Assembly (NCBI GenBank): GCA_019636335.1 | Contig: JAHBXR010000021.1 | Coordinates: 1 to 64,000 of the forward strand | Length of the DNA: 64,000 bases | Source of the DNA: Pirellulales bacterium | GTDB lineage: Bacteria > Planctomycetota > Planctomycetia > Pirellulales > JAEUIK01 | Reading direction: 5' to 3' | In this document: positions 54,583-64,000 of the stretch, piece by piece | Numbering within the stretch: the first letter of the stretch is position 1 | How the letters are laid out: every line of letters starts with the position of its first letter | Position numbers and translations under genes: made by a program | The notes under the pieces: model-generated | What the model saw: the letters and a program-made list of their open reading frames with translations, nothing else | What the model was told of the DNA's origin: nothing | Database searches by the model: none

Positions 54583-55287
54583 TCAACGTCGTTCCACGTC
54601 GCGCAGCGCCCGGCGAGCGAGTCTTGCCAGCAGCAAAGCGACCGCCAGGGTGGCTGCCAGCCCCATCAGAAAGGCGATCTGCTGCCAGCGAGTCTGCTCG
54701 AAACGTCCCGCCACCAGGTCGGCCACGCTACCGATGGCCGACCCCAGGTACACATACAGCAGCGTGCCGGGAAACATGCCGATCCAGGAGGCGAGCACGT
54801 AGTCGCGCGGTCGGACCTTGGTCAGACCATAGGCATAGTTCTGCACGTTGAAGGGAAACACCGGGCTGAGTCGCGTCAGCAAGACGATGCGAAAGCCCTG
54901 GGTCGCTACCGCGTCGTCCAGCGCGAGAAAGCGTGGGCTACCGCCGACCTTTTTGCGGATCCAATCGCGGCCGATCGTGCGTCCCAGGTAGAAGGCCACT
55001 GTCGCGCCAGCGGTGCTGCCTAGCGAGGCCGCGAGCGCTCCGAGTACCGGCCCAAAGGCAAAACCGATGGTGAGCGTGAGCAAGGAGCCGGGCAACGCCA
55101 GGACACAGGCAGGCACATAGAGCAGGGCGGCCACCACCGCGCCCCCAGGGCCTAGCTCGCGAGCTTGCACGAGCAGCGCGACTACTGCTTCCCGCACGGC
55201 AGCACGGGAGAAAATCAGCGCACCGGCGATCATGGTCGCCGGAATGAGCAACGCCGCAACGACACGTAGCAAGTTCGACTTGGACAT
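54583..55287 (-). CDS. TVP38/TMEM64 (VTT/SNARE-associated) membrane protein
   Basis: 234 residues from MSKSNLLRVV (an ATG at 55362 would add an Arg-rich tail). Family motif GGAVVAALLYVPACVLALPGSLLTL followed by GFAFGPVLGALAASLGSTAGATVAFYLGR and TRLSPVFPFNVQNYAYGLTKV. DedA-like lipid-scramblase superfamily; inner-membrane. Follows, with a short gap or overlap, a hypothetical gene on the same strand. Confidence 0.85.
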   Translation of the reverse strand: MSKSNLLRVVAALLIPATMIAGALIFSRAAVREAVVALLVQARELGPGGAVVAALLYVPACVLALPGSLLTLTIGFAFGPVLGALAASLGSTAGATVAFYLGRTIGRDWIRKKVGGSPRFLALDDAVATQGFRIVLLTRLSPVFPFNVQNYAYGLTKVRPRDYVLASWIGMFPGTLLYVYLGSAIGSVADLVAGRFEQTRWQQIAFLMGLAATLAVALLLARLARRALRDVERR

Positions 55288-55348
55288 GCGTGCGGCACGC
55301 ACTCGTCGGACACGGGCGCGCACCACGCGTCGCGGCGCGTCACGGTCC

Positions 55349-55813
55349 TTAATCGCTGGCAATCTGGTCGAAGTAGCGCAACGATGACTTGACCGAAAGG
55401 TCGAGGAGCGATGAGATCAGCAACGGCCCGCCGATGCCGACCGCGGGAAGTTCGCTCGGAACGACGTCGGCCGCGACAGCCAGTTGGCGGCGCCAATCGC
55501 GCGGCCATCCGGCGAGTTGATGAGCAATTTCGGCACGCGACGGCTCGTCGGCCAGATTCTCGAGAATGGCTTCGCAGGCTTGCAGCTTCGATTCGTTGGT
55601 CACCTGGCCAGCGGCCAGGGCGGCGCGAAGCAGATAGCAGGCGTGAGGACGCAGTTCGTCGTCGCACAGGAGCGTCACCAGTCGCAGGTCGCGACCGAGA
55701 TCGCAGTCGAGCGCCGCGGTGTCGCGCTCGCCAGTCCAAAGGCCTTCCAATGCTGCTTGCGACACGCGCCGCAGCTTGCCCCAACGATCGACGACGAAAT
55801 AACGCAATCGCAT
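55349..55813 (-). CDS. hypothetical protein upstream of TVP38 gene
   Basis: 154 residues from MRLRYFVVDRWGKLRRV. Helical middle (CYLLRAALAAGQVTNESKLQ, ACEAILENLADEPSRAEIAH), no motif recognised. Its stop lies just before, or overlaps, the TVP38 start, so one operon. Confidence 0.5.
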   Translation of the reverse strand: MRLRYFVVDRWGKLRRVSQAALEGLWTGERDTAALDCDLGRDLRLVTLLCDDELRPHACYLLRAALAAGQVTNESKLQACEAILENLADEPSRAEIAHQLAGWPRDWRRQLAVAADVVPSELPAVGIGGPLLISSLLDLSVKSSLRYFDQIASD

Positions 55814-56243
55814 TTCAAACTTCCGTCTGCCTGGTGCCTGATCCAATTCGCGGCGCACGGCCGGTGCCCTCCGGTGACACGCCGCATTGTAGTTAGCGAG
55901 AATCGGGCAGACCAGGGAGCGAAATTCCGTTTGTGCGGGGTACACAATCACTTCAATCCGCGTAATCCTACAACCTGCGTTGGCTTACCCAGTTTGCACA
56001 CGACGGCAGACGGGGACAGAAATGTTGCCGACGCACCAAAGCCCTTTGCCGCGGGGACTTTTCGGGGGGCGGGTTGCCCGTTGGCGTTCGCCAGGGTGCT
56101 AGGTCATACTAGACCTTAATCCGGTCGCTTCGGCTGCTCAGCCGTATTCAGGGGTAGCGACCCATTTGCCCGCACCGTACTGCACGAATTGTCGAACGAA
56201 GTCGCCTGCGGTGCCCCTTCTCCAGCGAGGGAACGAAATCTCG
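55814..56243. other. intergenic, no gene seen
   Basis: 430 bases between divergent genes; only a weak AGGTC-ATACTA-GACCT inverted repeat near 56101, possibly part of a promoter. Confidence 0.3.
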
Positions 56244-58799
56244 ATGACGAGTCCAGCCAAGCCGTATCCTGCCCGAAGTGGATCGAAAAGCGCAAAAGCC
56301 CGGTCTGGCGAAGCGGAGGGGTCGCTCGGCGAACATGGGCTCTTGGCCCATCCGGCCGTGCGCTTCGTCGCGGCGGTGGTCGTGCTCACGTTGGCGATCT
56401 TCGTTTGGAAATTCGACGTCTACGATTCGCCTCCCTATTACGACTTCGCCACTGGTCTTTTCATCGAAGCCAACTACCTGGTCGAGTCCAATTTCGATTA
56501 CGCGGCGCTCGTCGACCAACCGCGCTGGCTGAGCGGCGGTCCTGCCGTGTACGTCGTCAGCATCATGCCGACCGTGTTGGCGTTGATGATGAAAGCCTTG
56601 CCTTCGGCCAGGGCGGTGCTGATCGCCTACCACTTGCTGACGTTCTTGCTGACGGCCGTGGCGCTGGTGCTGATGTATGTCTTGCTCGAACCGCGGGCAG
56701 GGCGTGTGGGGGCCGTCTTGGCGCCGTTGGCGATGTTCACGGCCCCCTTGTTCAGCGTGCAGGTCGACATGCTGGGCATGGACTTGCCACTGGCAACCTG
56801 CGGCGTGGCCTGCCTGTGGTGCTTTACCCGGCAACGTTACGTGTGGGGAGCGGTGGCGTGCCTGCTCGCCGTGCTGATCAAGGCGACCGGCGCCGTGTTG
56901 GTGTTGGCAGCCTTGGGAACGTGTACGCTGCTGCTCGTCTTCAGTTACCTGGCGCGCGACGGCGAATCGCGTCGCTCGTACTGGATCGGTGCAGCGGCGG
57001 TGTTCGTTTCGGCTGTTTTCGTGGCGCTATCGCAAGATTATTTGAACGCGCTTCCCGGCTCGGCGTCGGAGAACTGGATCGATTTCGGCGACGATCTGCG
57101 CCAGGGACTGGCCTTTCAAAAGCTGCTGCTTGATTGGTGCCCCGACCAGGTGGCCCTGGTCGTCGTGGCTTTGATTGCCACGCACTTCACGTTTCGCGGC
57201 TGGCTGTTGCGTGTCTTCACGGCGCCGAGCGAAGTACACGCCCTGCGACGCTTCGTGGTGGCGGCACGCGATAGCCTACGAGATCAGCCTTTGATGGTCT
57301 TCTCGTGGCTAATGATCGCGGCCCTGTTTTGGGCCTTCATTTCGGCCTACAGCCTGCCACGTTACGTCATGATCGCCCTGCCGTTTTTGTATCTGATTCT
57401 CGGGTACTCTCTGTTCGCGATGGTGGCCTGGCGGCAGTGGGTAGCGGCTGCATTCGGACTCATCATCGCGGTGAACCTGTTGAACTCGAATGGCCGGCTC
57501 TTTCCCGAGTTCGATTCGGACGGGCGCACCGGCGCGCATCTCGAGCGCAGCCGCGAGTACCTGCGCGACCACGAGTCGAACATCGCGGCGGTTCAACAAA
57601 TGGCCGGCTTACCAGAGAACACCGTGTTCGTGGCCGGCAATCCTTTCGTCCACTTCCTCTCGTTACCCCGACTGGGCTACGTCGAGCGTCCGCGCAAAGG
57701 CTATTCGCTGAACACGTACTCGAATGAGAGCTTCAAGAGCGGTACGGAACTGCCCAAAGATCTGCCGCGCGATACGGTCGTCGTGTGGTTGGAAAGCGCC
57801 CTGACGCCGCGTGGTACGATTCCGCGGCCCGAGGCCGTACCCGGGAGCGATCTCGAGATCTTGTATAACGACCGACAGTTGCATCCGCTCGTCGTCTATC
57901 GGCGGCGTTGGTCGCCGGAGGTGAAATCGGAAGACCTGACGCGTTGGTATCACGCCATGCTCTTGCCACAGTTGGATACGATGAGCAAGGCCCTCACCTT
58001 CGAAGAAGAAGGACGCCTCGAGGATGCTGCGGCGGCGTTTGCCGCGGCGATGGATCAGCAGCCAGACAACCCCGATGTTCGCACCGGTTATGGCCGCGTG
58101 CTCGTGAAGCAAAAGAAGTTCGAATCGGCACTCGAGCAGTTTCGCGAAGCGGTACGCCTGGCCCCCAATGAGGCGGTGTCACACCAGTTGCTCGGTACGA
58201 TGCTGTTTGACATGGGGCGCTACGATGAAGCCGTTCCGGAACTGACGAAATCGCTGGAACTGAACCCCGAGAAGGGGGACGCTCAGGCCACGCTCGGTCG
58301 CGTCCAGGCGCGCCTGGGCAACTATGCGGAATCCGAAGCGGCCTACGCGGCTGCCATTCGGCTCGATGCTGAAAACCCGGCGTATCGCTACGAACTCGGC
58401 AATGTGTTGCTGATGCAAAACAAGTTCAGCGAGGCCATCGGCTCGCTGCGCGAAGCCCTGCGTCTGCGCCCCGATTGGCCCGATGCGGTGAATGTGTTGG
58501 CCTGGATCCTCTCGACGAACGCCGACGATAGCCTACGCAATGGCGCCGAGGCGGTCGAGTTGCTCGAGCGAGCCCAGAAGAATACCGAGCCCGACAGCAT
58601 CGCCCTGATGGCGCTACTCGACACGCTGGCGGCAGCCTACGCCGAAGTCGGACGCTACGACGATGCCGTGAAGGTACAACAGCAATCGATCGATCTGGCG
58701 AAAAAGCTAAACGTCGAAAAGACCTTGCCGGGCATGGAACTGCGGCTGCAGCAGTACCAGGATCGGCAACCGTATCGAGATCCTGTCGCGTCTCCCTGA
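56244..58799 (+). CDS. GT39-like membrane protein with C-terminal TPR
   Basis: 851 residues from MTSPAKPYPAR. Around 10 membrane helices (AVRFVAAVVVLTLAIFVW, AVLIAYHLLTFLLTAVALVL, GAVACLLAVLIKATGAVLVLA, ...). The early periplasmic loop DSPPYYDFATGLF-IEANYLVESN has the DxxxYYxxA look of dolichol-phosphate-mannose-type glycosyltransferases. The last 250 residues are five TPR units (DNPDVRTGYGRVLVKQKKFE, AVSHQLLGTMLFDMGRYDEA, GDAQATLGRVQARLGNYAES...). A membrane glycosyl transfer or assembly role is inferred. Confidence 0.7.
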   Translation: MTSPAKPYPARSGSKSAKARSGEAEGSLGEHGLLAHPAVRFVAAVVVLTLAIFVWKFDVYDSPPYYDFATGLFIEANYLVESNFDYAALVDQPRWLSGGPAVYVVSIMPTVLALMMKALPSARAVLIAYHLLTFLLTAVALVLMYVLLEPRAGRVGAVLAPLAMFTAPLFSVQVDMLGMDLPLATCGVACLWCFTRQRYVWGAVACLLAVLIKATGAVLVLAALGTCTLLLVFSYLARDGESRRSYWIGAAAVFVSAVFVALSQDYLNALPGSASENWIDFGDDLRQGLAFQKLLLDWCPDQVALVVVALIATHFTFRGWLLRVFTAPSEVHALRRFVVAARDSLRDQPLMVFSWLMIAALFWAFISAYSLPRYVMIALPFLYLILGYSLFAMVAWRQWVAAAFGLIIAVNLLNSNGRLFPEFDSDGRTGAHLERSREYLRDHESNIAAVQQMAGLPENTVFVAGNPFVHFLSLPRLGYVERPRKGYSLNTYSNESFKSGTELPKDLPRDTVVVWLESALTPRGTIPRPEAVPGSDLEILYNDRQLHPLVVYRRRWSPEVKSEDLTRWYHAMLLPQLDTMSKALTFEEEGRLEDAAAAFAAAMDQQPDNPDVRTGYGRVLVKQKKFESALEQFREAVRLAPNEAVSHQLLGTMLFDMGRYDEAVPELTKSLELNPEKGDAQATLGRVQARLGNYAESEAAYAAAIRLDAENPAYRYELGNVLLMQNKFSEAIGSLREALRLRPDWPDAVNVLAWILSTNADDSLRNGAEAVELLERAQKNTEPDSIALMALLDTLAAAYAEVGRYDDAVKVQQQSIDLAKKLNVEKTLPGMELRLQQYQDRQPYRDPVASP

Positions 58800-58863
58800 T
58801 GGCCGGGCGTGCCCGCCAACCGTGTCAATCGCCGGGCGCATGAGCGAGTCCAGAGGACCAGGG

Positions 58864-59625
58864 ATGCCGCACGACTCCGCCTCGTCCCATCGACCGCTCG
58901 GAACGCATGAAGTCCACGTCTGGCACTGCGCGACGATCGACCCTGCCGACGTGGAAGTCCTGGCCCAGGCCGAGCGGTTCTTGTCGGCCGAGGAACGCGC
59001 GCGGGCAGCGCGGTTCTTCTTCGATCGGGACCGCCATACCTACCTGGTAGCCCACGCGCTTGTGCGAACGCGTCTGTCCGCCACGACCGGCGTCGATCCG
59101 AAGGATTGGACCTTTGTCGCGAACAAGTATGGGCGGCCCGAGGTGTCCACACCGACGGAGCATCAATCGTTGCGGTTCAATCTTTCGCACACGCGAGGAC
59201 TCGTCGCCTGTGCGTTGACCTGGCGGCGGGATGTCGGAGTCGACGTCGAGAACCTCGAACGACTCGAAGGATCGCTCGACGTCGCTCGACGGTTCTTCGC
59301 CGAGCCGGAAGTGGATGTTCTGTCGCGCGTGGCCGAGAGGGACCGCCGTCGAACCTTCTTCGACTTCTGGACGTTGAAAGAATCGTATATCAAAGCGCGA
59401 GGCATGGGGCTCTCCCTGCCGCTACGGCAGTTTGCCTTCGATCTTGCGCACGAGTCGAACGTGAGCATCTCCTTCGGTCCCGAGATCGAGGACGATCCCG
59501 CGCATTGGGAGTTTCATTTGAGCCGCCCGACCGAGCGGCATCGCCTGGCGCTGGCGGTGCGACGTCCGCCAGGCGAATCGATTCGCGTCACTATTCGAGA
59601 GGTTTCGCCCCTTGATGCCCGCTAA
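58864..59625 (+). CDS. 4'-phosphopantetheinyl transferase (Sfp type)
   Basis: 253 residues. EVHVWHCATIDP at the N-terminus, LRFNLSHTRGLVACALT, VGVDVENLERL (Mg site) and FFDFWTLKESYIKARGMG are the Sfp signatures. It converts apo carrier proteins to holo form with CoA. No polyketide or peptide synthetase lies in the window. An earlier ATG at 58822 is possible. The stop overlaps the next gene by 11 bases. Confidence 0.88.
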   Translation: MPHDSASSHRPLGTHEVHVWHCATIDPADVEVLAQAERFLSAEERARAARFFFDRDRHTYLVAHALVRTRLSATTGVDPKDWTFVANKYGRPEVSTPTEHQSLRFNLSHTRGLVACALTWRRDVGVDVENLERLEGSLDVARRFFAEPEVDVLSRVAERDRRRTFFDFWTLKESYIKARGMGLSLPLRQFAFDLAHESNVSISFGPEIEDDPAHWEFHLSRPTERHRLALAVRRPPGESIRVTIREVSPLDAR

Positions 59626-61192
59626 CCTTTTCGTCCGCGATCGAAGGGCCGCTCGCCACGCCCAACGGATTCTGCTTGCATTGGCCGCGCTGTGGTGGGC
59701 AGCCGCGGGCGTGTCCCACGCCACGGCCTCCGAACGGGCATTCGTGGTCACGCTCGACCCAGCGGTCGCCAGCCAGCCGATCAGCGGACGGTTATTTGTG
59801 TTTCTGTCGCAACGAGAACGGAGCGAACCGCGGTTGGGTCCCAACTGGTTTTCGCCCGAGCCATTCTTTGGAGTGGATGTACGCGACTTTGCACCAAGTG
59901 AGACGCGCCGCGTCGACGACACGGCAGATGGCTATCCCGCTTCACTCGGCAAGCTCGAGCCGGGCAAATACTATGCCCAGGCGCTTTTGGATCACGACTT
60001 TTACAGCAGCTCGCCGGGGCGCGGCGTGGGCAATCTCTACAGCGATGTCGTCGAGATCGAAGTGCCAGCGGATGCCCAGGCTGCTTTTGATCTGCGATTA
60101 ACGAACGAGGTCGAAGCGCAACCCTTTCCCGAAACGGAACACGTGCAGGAGATCGCGAGGCGCAGCGATCTGCTGTCGGCATTTCACGGTCGCGAAGTAG
60201 TCGAAGTGGCCGCCATCGTGCTTCCGGAAAGTTATGCCCAGCATCCCGAGCGTCGTTATCCCGTGATGTACGTCATTCCAGGTTTCGGCGGCAGTCATCG
60301 CGACGCATTGCGTTTTGCCAGCCGCCCAGAGGAACCGGGGGTCGAGTTTATTCGCATCATGCTCAGCGGCAATTGCAAATGGGGTCATCATGTTTACGCC
60401 GACAGCGCGACGAACGGCCCACGCGGCCGTGCGCTCGTCGAAGAACTGATCCCGCACATCGATCGCGAGTTTCGCACCATGGCGGAGCCGACGGCCCGAT
60501 TCGTCACGGGGCACAGTTCGGGGGGCTGGTCGTCGCTGTGGCTGCAAGTGAATTATCCCGAGGTCTTCGGCGGCTGCTGGAGCACGTCGCCCGACCCGGT
60601 CGATTTTCGCGACTATCAACAGGTCGACTTGTATGCGGTCCCACCGTTGAGCCTGTACTTCGACGAAGCGGGAAACAAGCGACCGATCGCACGTCGCGGC
60701 GAGGAGCCGACCCTGTGGTATGAATCGTTCGGCCACATGGACGACGTGTTGAAGCGTGGCGGGCAACTGCGCTCCTTCGAGGCGGTGTTCAGTCCCCTGG
60801 ACGATGCGGGAGAGCCCCTCAAGTTGTGGGACCGCGAGACCGGGCGTATCGATCCCCAGGTGGCCACAGCCTGGGAGGCATACGATATCCGCCTGGTCCT
60901 CGAACGCCACTGGGACGAGCTCGCGCCGAAACTGGCGGGCAAGCTACACGTCATCACGGGCTCGCTCGACACGTTCTATCTGGAAGGGGCCGTCCGCAAG
61001 CTGGCCGAGTCGCTACGGGCACTCGGCAGCGACGCCGTGGTAGAGATCCAGGAGGGGAAGAATCACTCCGATGTTCTGACGGCGGAGCTGGCGGCCCGTA
61101 TTCGCCGTGAAATGCGGGAAAAGTTCCTCGAGCATCACCCGTGGCCCGTGGCAACCCCGTCACCTGCCGGCGCGGGCAACGCGGAAAAATAG
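59615..61192 (+). CDS. secreted esterase (Esterase D/putative esterase family)
   Basis: 525 residues, ATG overlapping the phosphopantetheinyl transferase end. Signal region (ILLALAALWWAAAGVSHATA), an N-terminal Ig-like beta domain, then the hydrolase: YPVMYVIPGFGGSHRDALRF, FVTGHSSGGWSSLWLQVNYP (nucleophile), GSLDTFYLEGAV (Asp) and EIQEGKNHSDVLT (His). Larger than the earlier esterase in this window. Substrate unknown. Confidence 0.8.
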   Translation: MPANLFVRDRRAARHAQRILLALAALWWAAAGVSHATASERAFVVTLDPAVASQPISGRLFVFLSQRERSEPRLGPNWFSPEPFFGVDVRDFAPSETRRVDDTADGYPASLGKLEPGKYYAQALLDHDFYSSSPGRGVGNLYSDVVEIEVPADAQAAFDLRLTNEVEAQPFPETEHVQEIARRSDLLSAFHGREVVEVAAIVLPESYAQHPERRYPVMYVIPGFGGSHRDALRFASRPEEPGVEFIRIMLSGNCKWGHHVYADSATNGPRGRALVEELIPHIDREFRTMAEPTARFVTGHSSGGWSSLWLQVNYPEVFGGCWSTSPDPVDFRDYQQVDLYAVPPLSLYFDEAGNKRPIARRGEEPTLWYESFGHMDDVLKRGGQLRSFEAVFSPLDDAGEPLKLWDRETGRIDPQVATAWEAYDIRLVLERHWDELAPKLAGKLHVITGSLDTFYLEGAVRKLAESLRALGSDAVVEIQEGKNHSDVLTAELAARIRREMREKFLEHHPWPVATPSPAGAGNAEK

Positions 61193-61375
61193 CTGCTGCC
61201 GCCCGCCGCTAGCACTGCTATCGCCACCCGACTTTCGGTGGTGCCTTCTATTGGGCAAAACAGGGCGGCGGCTTATCATGCCCCGCCTTCGGCAGCGGCG
61301 AGTGCGATCGCATGTCTCGCTGCCGCAGAACCAATTTTCTACCAAGTCTCATCCTTGCGGCCCGAGTGGCTCCCC

Positions 61376-62497
61376 GTGCGCCAACGCATCCTGATCGTCA
61401 AACCAAGTTCCATGGGCGATATCGTCCATACGTTGCCCGCTTCGCTGGCAATTCGACAGGCGTATCCGGATGCGCATCTGGCGTGGCTGGTCGAGCGAGC
61501 ACATGCCGAATTGCTGGCGCGGCAGAAGCATCTCGACGAGGTATTCGTCTGGGACCGGCGCGACATTCGCGGTTTGCCGCAGTTCGTGCGACGTCTGCGC
61601 GAAGGTGGATGGGACGCGGCCATCGATTTCCAAGGGCTGCTGCGGAGTGGCCTCTTTACGTGGGTTTCCGGGGCACGACGACGGATCGGCTACACGCCGT
61701 CGAAAGAAGGAGCCCACCTTTTTTATACCGAGCGCTTGCCGCTCGACATGTCGCGGTACCACGCCGTCGAGCGACACTTGCAGCTCGCAAGACTGCTGAA
61801 CGCCGAGTTGACCTGCGTGCCGATCGAGCGTCCCTATCTCGACGGCGGGCATGTCGCGGCGCGACGCGATTCGCCGCCGATCTTTCCGCTGTTTCCCAGC
61901 GAGAAGGATGAAGCCTCGGTCGACGCATGGCTGGCGCGACACCAGTTCGATCCCGCGCGCGAGCGCCTGATCGTGCTGAACCCCGACTGCCGCAAGGCCG
62001 CCAATCGCTGGCCGACGGAGCGCTTTGCCGAAGTCGCCCGGCTCTTGAAGCAACAGCCGCATTTGCGCGTTGTGCTCTGCGGCGGACCGGCGAGCCGGGA
62101 ACTGTGCGACGAGATCGATCGCCTGGCCGGAGGAGGCCTCTGGCGTGCCGATGGCCAGTTCGGTCTGCTGGCTTCGACCGCGCTCATCGCACGGTCCGCC
62201 GTGATGCTCACGGGAGACACGGGGCCGATGCACCTCGCGGTGGCCGTGGGCACGCTCGTCGTCGCCTTGTTCGGGCCGGCCAGTCCACGTCTCACGGGTC
62301 CGTATGCCAGCGATGCGATCGTGCTGAATGAACAGCTCTCTTGCGCGCCCTGTTTTGGCCGGCGCTGCCACCTGGGCTTCGATCGCCCCCCCTGCATGGA
62401 AGGCATCGCGGCGACGGCCACGGTCGAGGCCGTACGGCGGCAACTAGCCTTGTTCGAATCGGGGTTAGGCAGGAAATTCGCGAGGAAGTCGGCATGA
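61376..62497 (+). CDS. glycosyltransferase family 9 (heptosyltransferase-like)
   Basis: 373 residues from GTG 61376 (RQRILIVKPSSMGDIVHTLP). KPSSMGDIVHTLPAS is the GT9 N-terminal motif; WDAAIDFQGLLRSGLFTWVSG, LIVLNPDCRKAANRWPTERF, and LTGDTGPMHLAVAVGTLVVALFGP-ASP are the rest. Adds heptose or a similar sugar to lipid-linked glycan at the inner membrane. Its TGA overlaps the next ATG (ATGA). Confidence 0.88.
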   Translation: MRQRILIVKPSSMGDIVHTLPASLAIRQAYPDAHLAWLVERAHAELLARQKHLDEVFVWDRRDIRGLPQFVRRLREGGWDAAIDFQGLLRSGLFTWVSGARRRIGYTPSKEGAHLFYTERLPLDMSRYHAVERHLQLARLLNAELTCVPIERPYLDGGHVAARRDSPPIFPLFPSEKDEASVDAWLARHQFDPARERLIVLNPDCRKAANRWPTERFAEVARLLKQQPHLRVVLCGGPASRELCDEIDRLAGGGLWRADGQFGLLASTALIARSAVMLTGDTGPMHLAVAVGTLVVALFGPASPRLTGPYASDAIVLNEQLSCAPCFGRRCHLGFDRPPCMEGIAATATVEAVRRQLALFESGLGRKFARKSA

Positions 62498-63453
62498 AGA
62501 CGACGGAATCGGCCAATCGCAAAACTCGCCGCCGCGATGTGCCCGCGGCGCAGCCCATCGGAGCGATTCCGTGGGCGCGACTCCGCACTCGTGGCGTCTG
62601 GATTCCGGCCGCCGTCGCTCTATTATTACTCTCCTCCGTCGTCTGGAGTGGCTCGCAACGTACCCCGCTGGGCCCGGCCGAGGGGCTCGAGCTATCGCCG
62701 CCGGCCGCCACGAATACCGAGACCGCGACGGCGCCATCGTCGGGCTCAGGGCTGCTGGTCACCAGCTACAACATCCACGGTGGCAAAGGTACCGATCGCG
62801 TGCGCGATCTGAGCCGCATTGCCGACAACCTGCGCGGGGCACAGCTCATCGGACTTAACGAGTTGCACCGCTTGAACCCCTTCAGCTCGTCGAACCAGGC
62901 AGAGCAACTGGGGGCGATGCTCGACATGCCCTGGCTCTTCGCGCCGACCGAACAAAAGTGGTGGTATCACGATTTCGGCAATGGACTACTTACGTCGTTG
63001 TCGGTCGATTACTGGCAGCGGATCCCCCTTTCGCGCAACTATGGCAAAAGCTTTCGCAACGTGGTGCTGACGGCGGTGCAGTACCGCGGCCGTACGATTC
63101 AGGTGCTCGTGACCCATCTGGACCGCAGCGACGATCGCGAGCGCAGGGCGCAGGTTCGGGCCGTGGGCGACCTCTTCGCGAGCCTCGACGAGCCGGCGAT
63201 CTTGATGGGCGATTTGAACTCCGACGCGACCGAGCCCCAGATCCAACGCTTGATGGCCAAGCCGGGGGTCGAATCTCCGTTGCACGTCGCGCAGGGGGAG
63301 CAGGCCCCGCGCACGATCGATTGGATCTTTACGCGGGGTCTCGTCACGCTCGACGCCGGTCTCGAGCAGAGCGTGGCGTCGGATCATCCGCGCGTCTGGG
63401 CACGACTTGAGCTGCCCGAGCGCTCCGCATCGGTGCGATACTCGCGCCACTGA
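62494..63453 (+). CDS. endonuclease/exonuclease/phosphatase-fold protein, membrane-anchored
   Basis: 319 residues. One N-terminal membrane helix (VWIPAAVALLLLSSVVW), then the EEP fold: LLVTSYNIHGGKGTDRVRDL, LIGLNELHR (catalytic Glu), VLVTHLDRSDDRERRAQV, AILMGDLNSDATEPQIQ, IDWIFTRG and the last SDHPRVWARLEL. Phosphodiester or phospholipid headgroup hydrolase outside the membrane. Co-translated with the glycosyltransferase. Confidence 0.85.
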   Translation: MKTTESANRKTRRRDVPAAQPIGAIPWARLRTRGVWIPAAVALLLLSSVVWSGSQRTPLGPAEGLELSPPAATNTETATAPSSGSGLLVTSYNIHGGKGTDRVRDLSRIADNLRGAQLIGLNELHRLNPFSSSNQAEQLGAMLDMPWLFAPTEQKWWYHDFGNGLLTSLSVDYWQRIPLSRNYGKSFRNVVLTAVQYRGRTIQVLVTHLDRSDDRERRAQVRAVGDLFASLDEPAILMGDLNSDATEPQIQRLMAKPGVESPLHVAQGEQAPRTIDWIFTRGLVTLDAGLEQSVASDHPRVWARLELPERSASVRYSRH

Positions 63454-63729
63454 CCAGCGGACGACGCTTCTCGAGCAACCTCTTTTCGCATCTCGCGTCC
63501 TGCCGGTGGGCGTCTCTTGTCGGCGATTCCGCAAGGGACGGCATCGTTCCGTCCTAGCCCCGCGACGGCACTGCTAGCATGCACCGCGTGCGGCTGAGTT
63601 TGCAGATTTTGTGGATTTTGCGGCGTGTTTGGGTCGAAATCTCACGTGATCGGCGCGCTGCGCGTCGACCGAGGGGGTCGCTGCGCAGAGACTTCGCGAT
63701 CCGTAAAAACTGGCCAAGGTGGGCACACG

Positions 63730-64000
63730 ATGCCGTCGCAAGAGAATCCGTTTCGCATCATTGACGCACCGCCGCGCCCCGAGCAGTCGTCGCGAGGCGG
63801 ACCCCACTTCAAGCTACCGATCGTCGACAGTCTCGCCTCGACGATGCCCCCGGCGGCGAAGCCGGCGACCGCGCCACCTCCCGAAACGGCGCCGATCCGC
63901 GAGTCGGATTCGCTGTTGGCCCACGTGACGTCGCGCGCCATGGCGGCGGGCATGAACCTGCTGCTGGGCAGCTTTCCGGCCACCGTGCGCATCGAGACGA
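63730..64000 (+). CDS. hypothetical protein, cut by window end
   Basis: ATG at 63730 opens a frame that runs to the last base: MPSQENPFRIIDAPPRPEQS, a Pro/Ala-rich part, then LLAHVTSRAMAAGMNLLLGS. The start resembles the NPFRI/NPYxxP N-termini of planctomycete membrane proteins. Incomplete; function unknown. Confidence 0.55.
   Translation, partial: MPSQENPFRIIDAPPRPEQSSRGGPHFKLPIVDSLASTMPPAAKPATAPPPETAPIRESDSLLAHVTSRAMAAGMNLLLGSFPATVRIET

Noticed and set aside
1..64000. CRISPR array
   Set aside because: No regularly spaced direct repeats were seen; dispersed palindromes are far apart and lack spacers of constant length.

Overview
The window (about 63% G+C by eye) looks like a chromosomal piece of a planctomycete, most likely of the Pirellulales. 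The clues are two DUF1559 proteins (one with a pilin-type leader), a fused ECF sigma factor/Ser-Thr kinase, a secreted redoxin-cytochrome c-EF-hand mosaic, an FGE-like protein, a short TTG-started basic protein of the MAKN.NTF type, GTG/TTG starts, and many non-coding dispersed palindromes. No phage, insertion sequence, CRISPR array or rRNA was seen. The one RNA gene seen is an elongator tRNA-Met(CAT).

Layout. 1-5.6 kb: a TPR-like protein, a secreted protein, a secreted esterase, an NHL-propeller protein and a small zinc-ribbon protein. 5.8-10.8 kb: a type III restriction-modification locus (mod, a GxxExxY protein, res). A run of 13 G lies directly in front of the mod start, and the family-typical N-terminus upstream of it is out of frame by one base. 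10.9-15.2 kb: small genes, a cold-shock protein and a fatty acid desaturase. 15.5-30.6 kb: mixed housekeeping and planctomycete-type genes (methyltransferase, histidine phosphatase, redox mosaic, FGE-like protein, FdxA, sigma-kinase fusion, TPR protein, DUF2306, DUF1559, acyl-CoA synthetase-like ligase). 30.8-40.6 kb: a YdeP-like molybdopterin oxidoreductase, aldehyde dehydrogenase, methyltransferase, MITE-like element, tandem hydrolase, and a lipoprotein/DUF1559 pair.

41.3-52.9 kb is a coherent sulfur region. A minus-strand operon runs sbp, a 74-aa ORF, cysT, cysW, cysA, yezD. It has a canonical sigma-54 promoter and a possible Cys-codon leader peptide, and faces a divergent sigma-54 activator gene. 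Next comes a second minus-strand operon: cystathionine beta-synthase, cystathionine gamma-lyase, and a second sulfate-binding-type lipoprotein. It is preceded by a perfect palindrome. Divergent from it is a 153-aa protein with 31 Cys and 31 Met. Together these look like sulfate import, reverse transsulfuration and a sulfur-rich (metal-binding or storage) product.

53-64 kb: tRNA-Met with its terminator, a TVP38/TMEM64 membrane protein, a large glycosyltransferase-like TPR membrane protein, a phosphopantetheinyl transferase overlapping an esterase, a GT9 glycosyltransferase overlapping an EEP-fold phosphodiesterase, and a gene cut by the window end.

The best candidates for something new are the poly-G/GxxExxY type III R-M locus and the sulfur regulon with its Cys/Met-rich protein.
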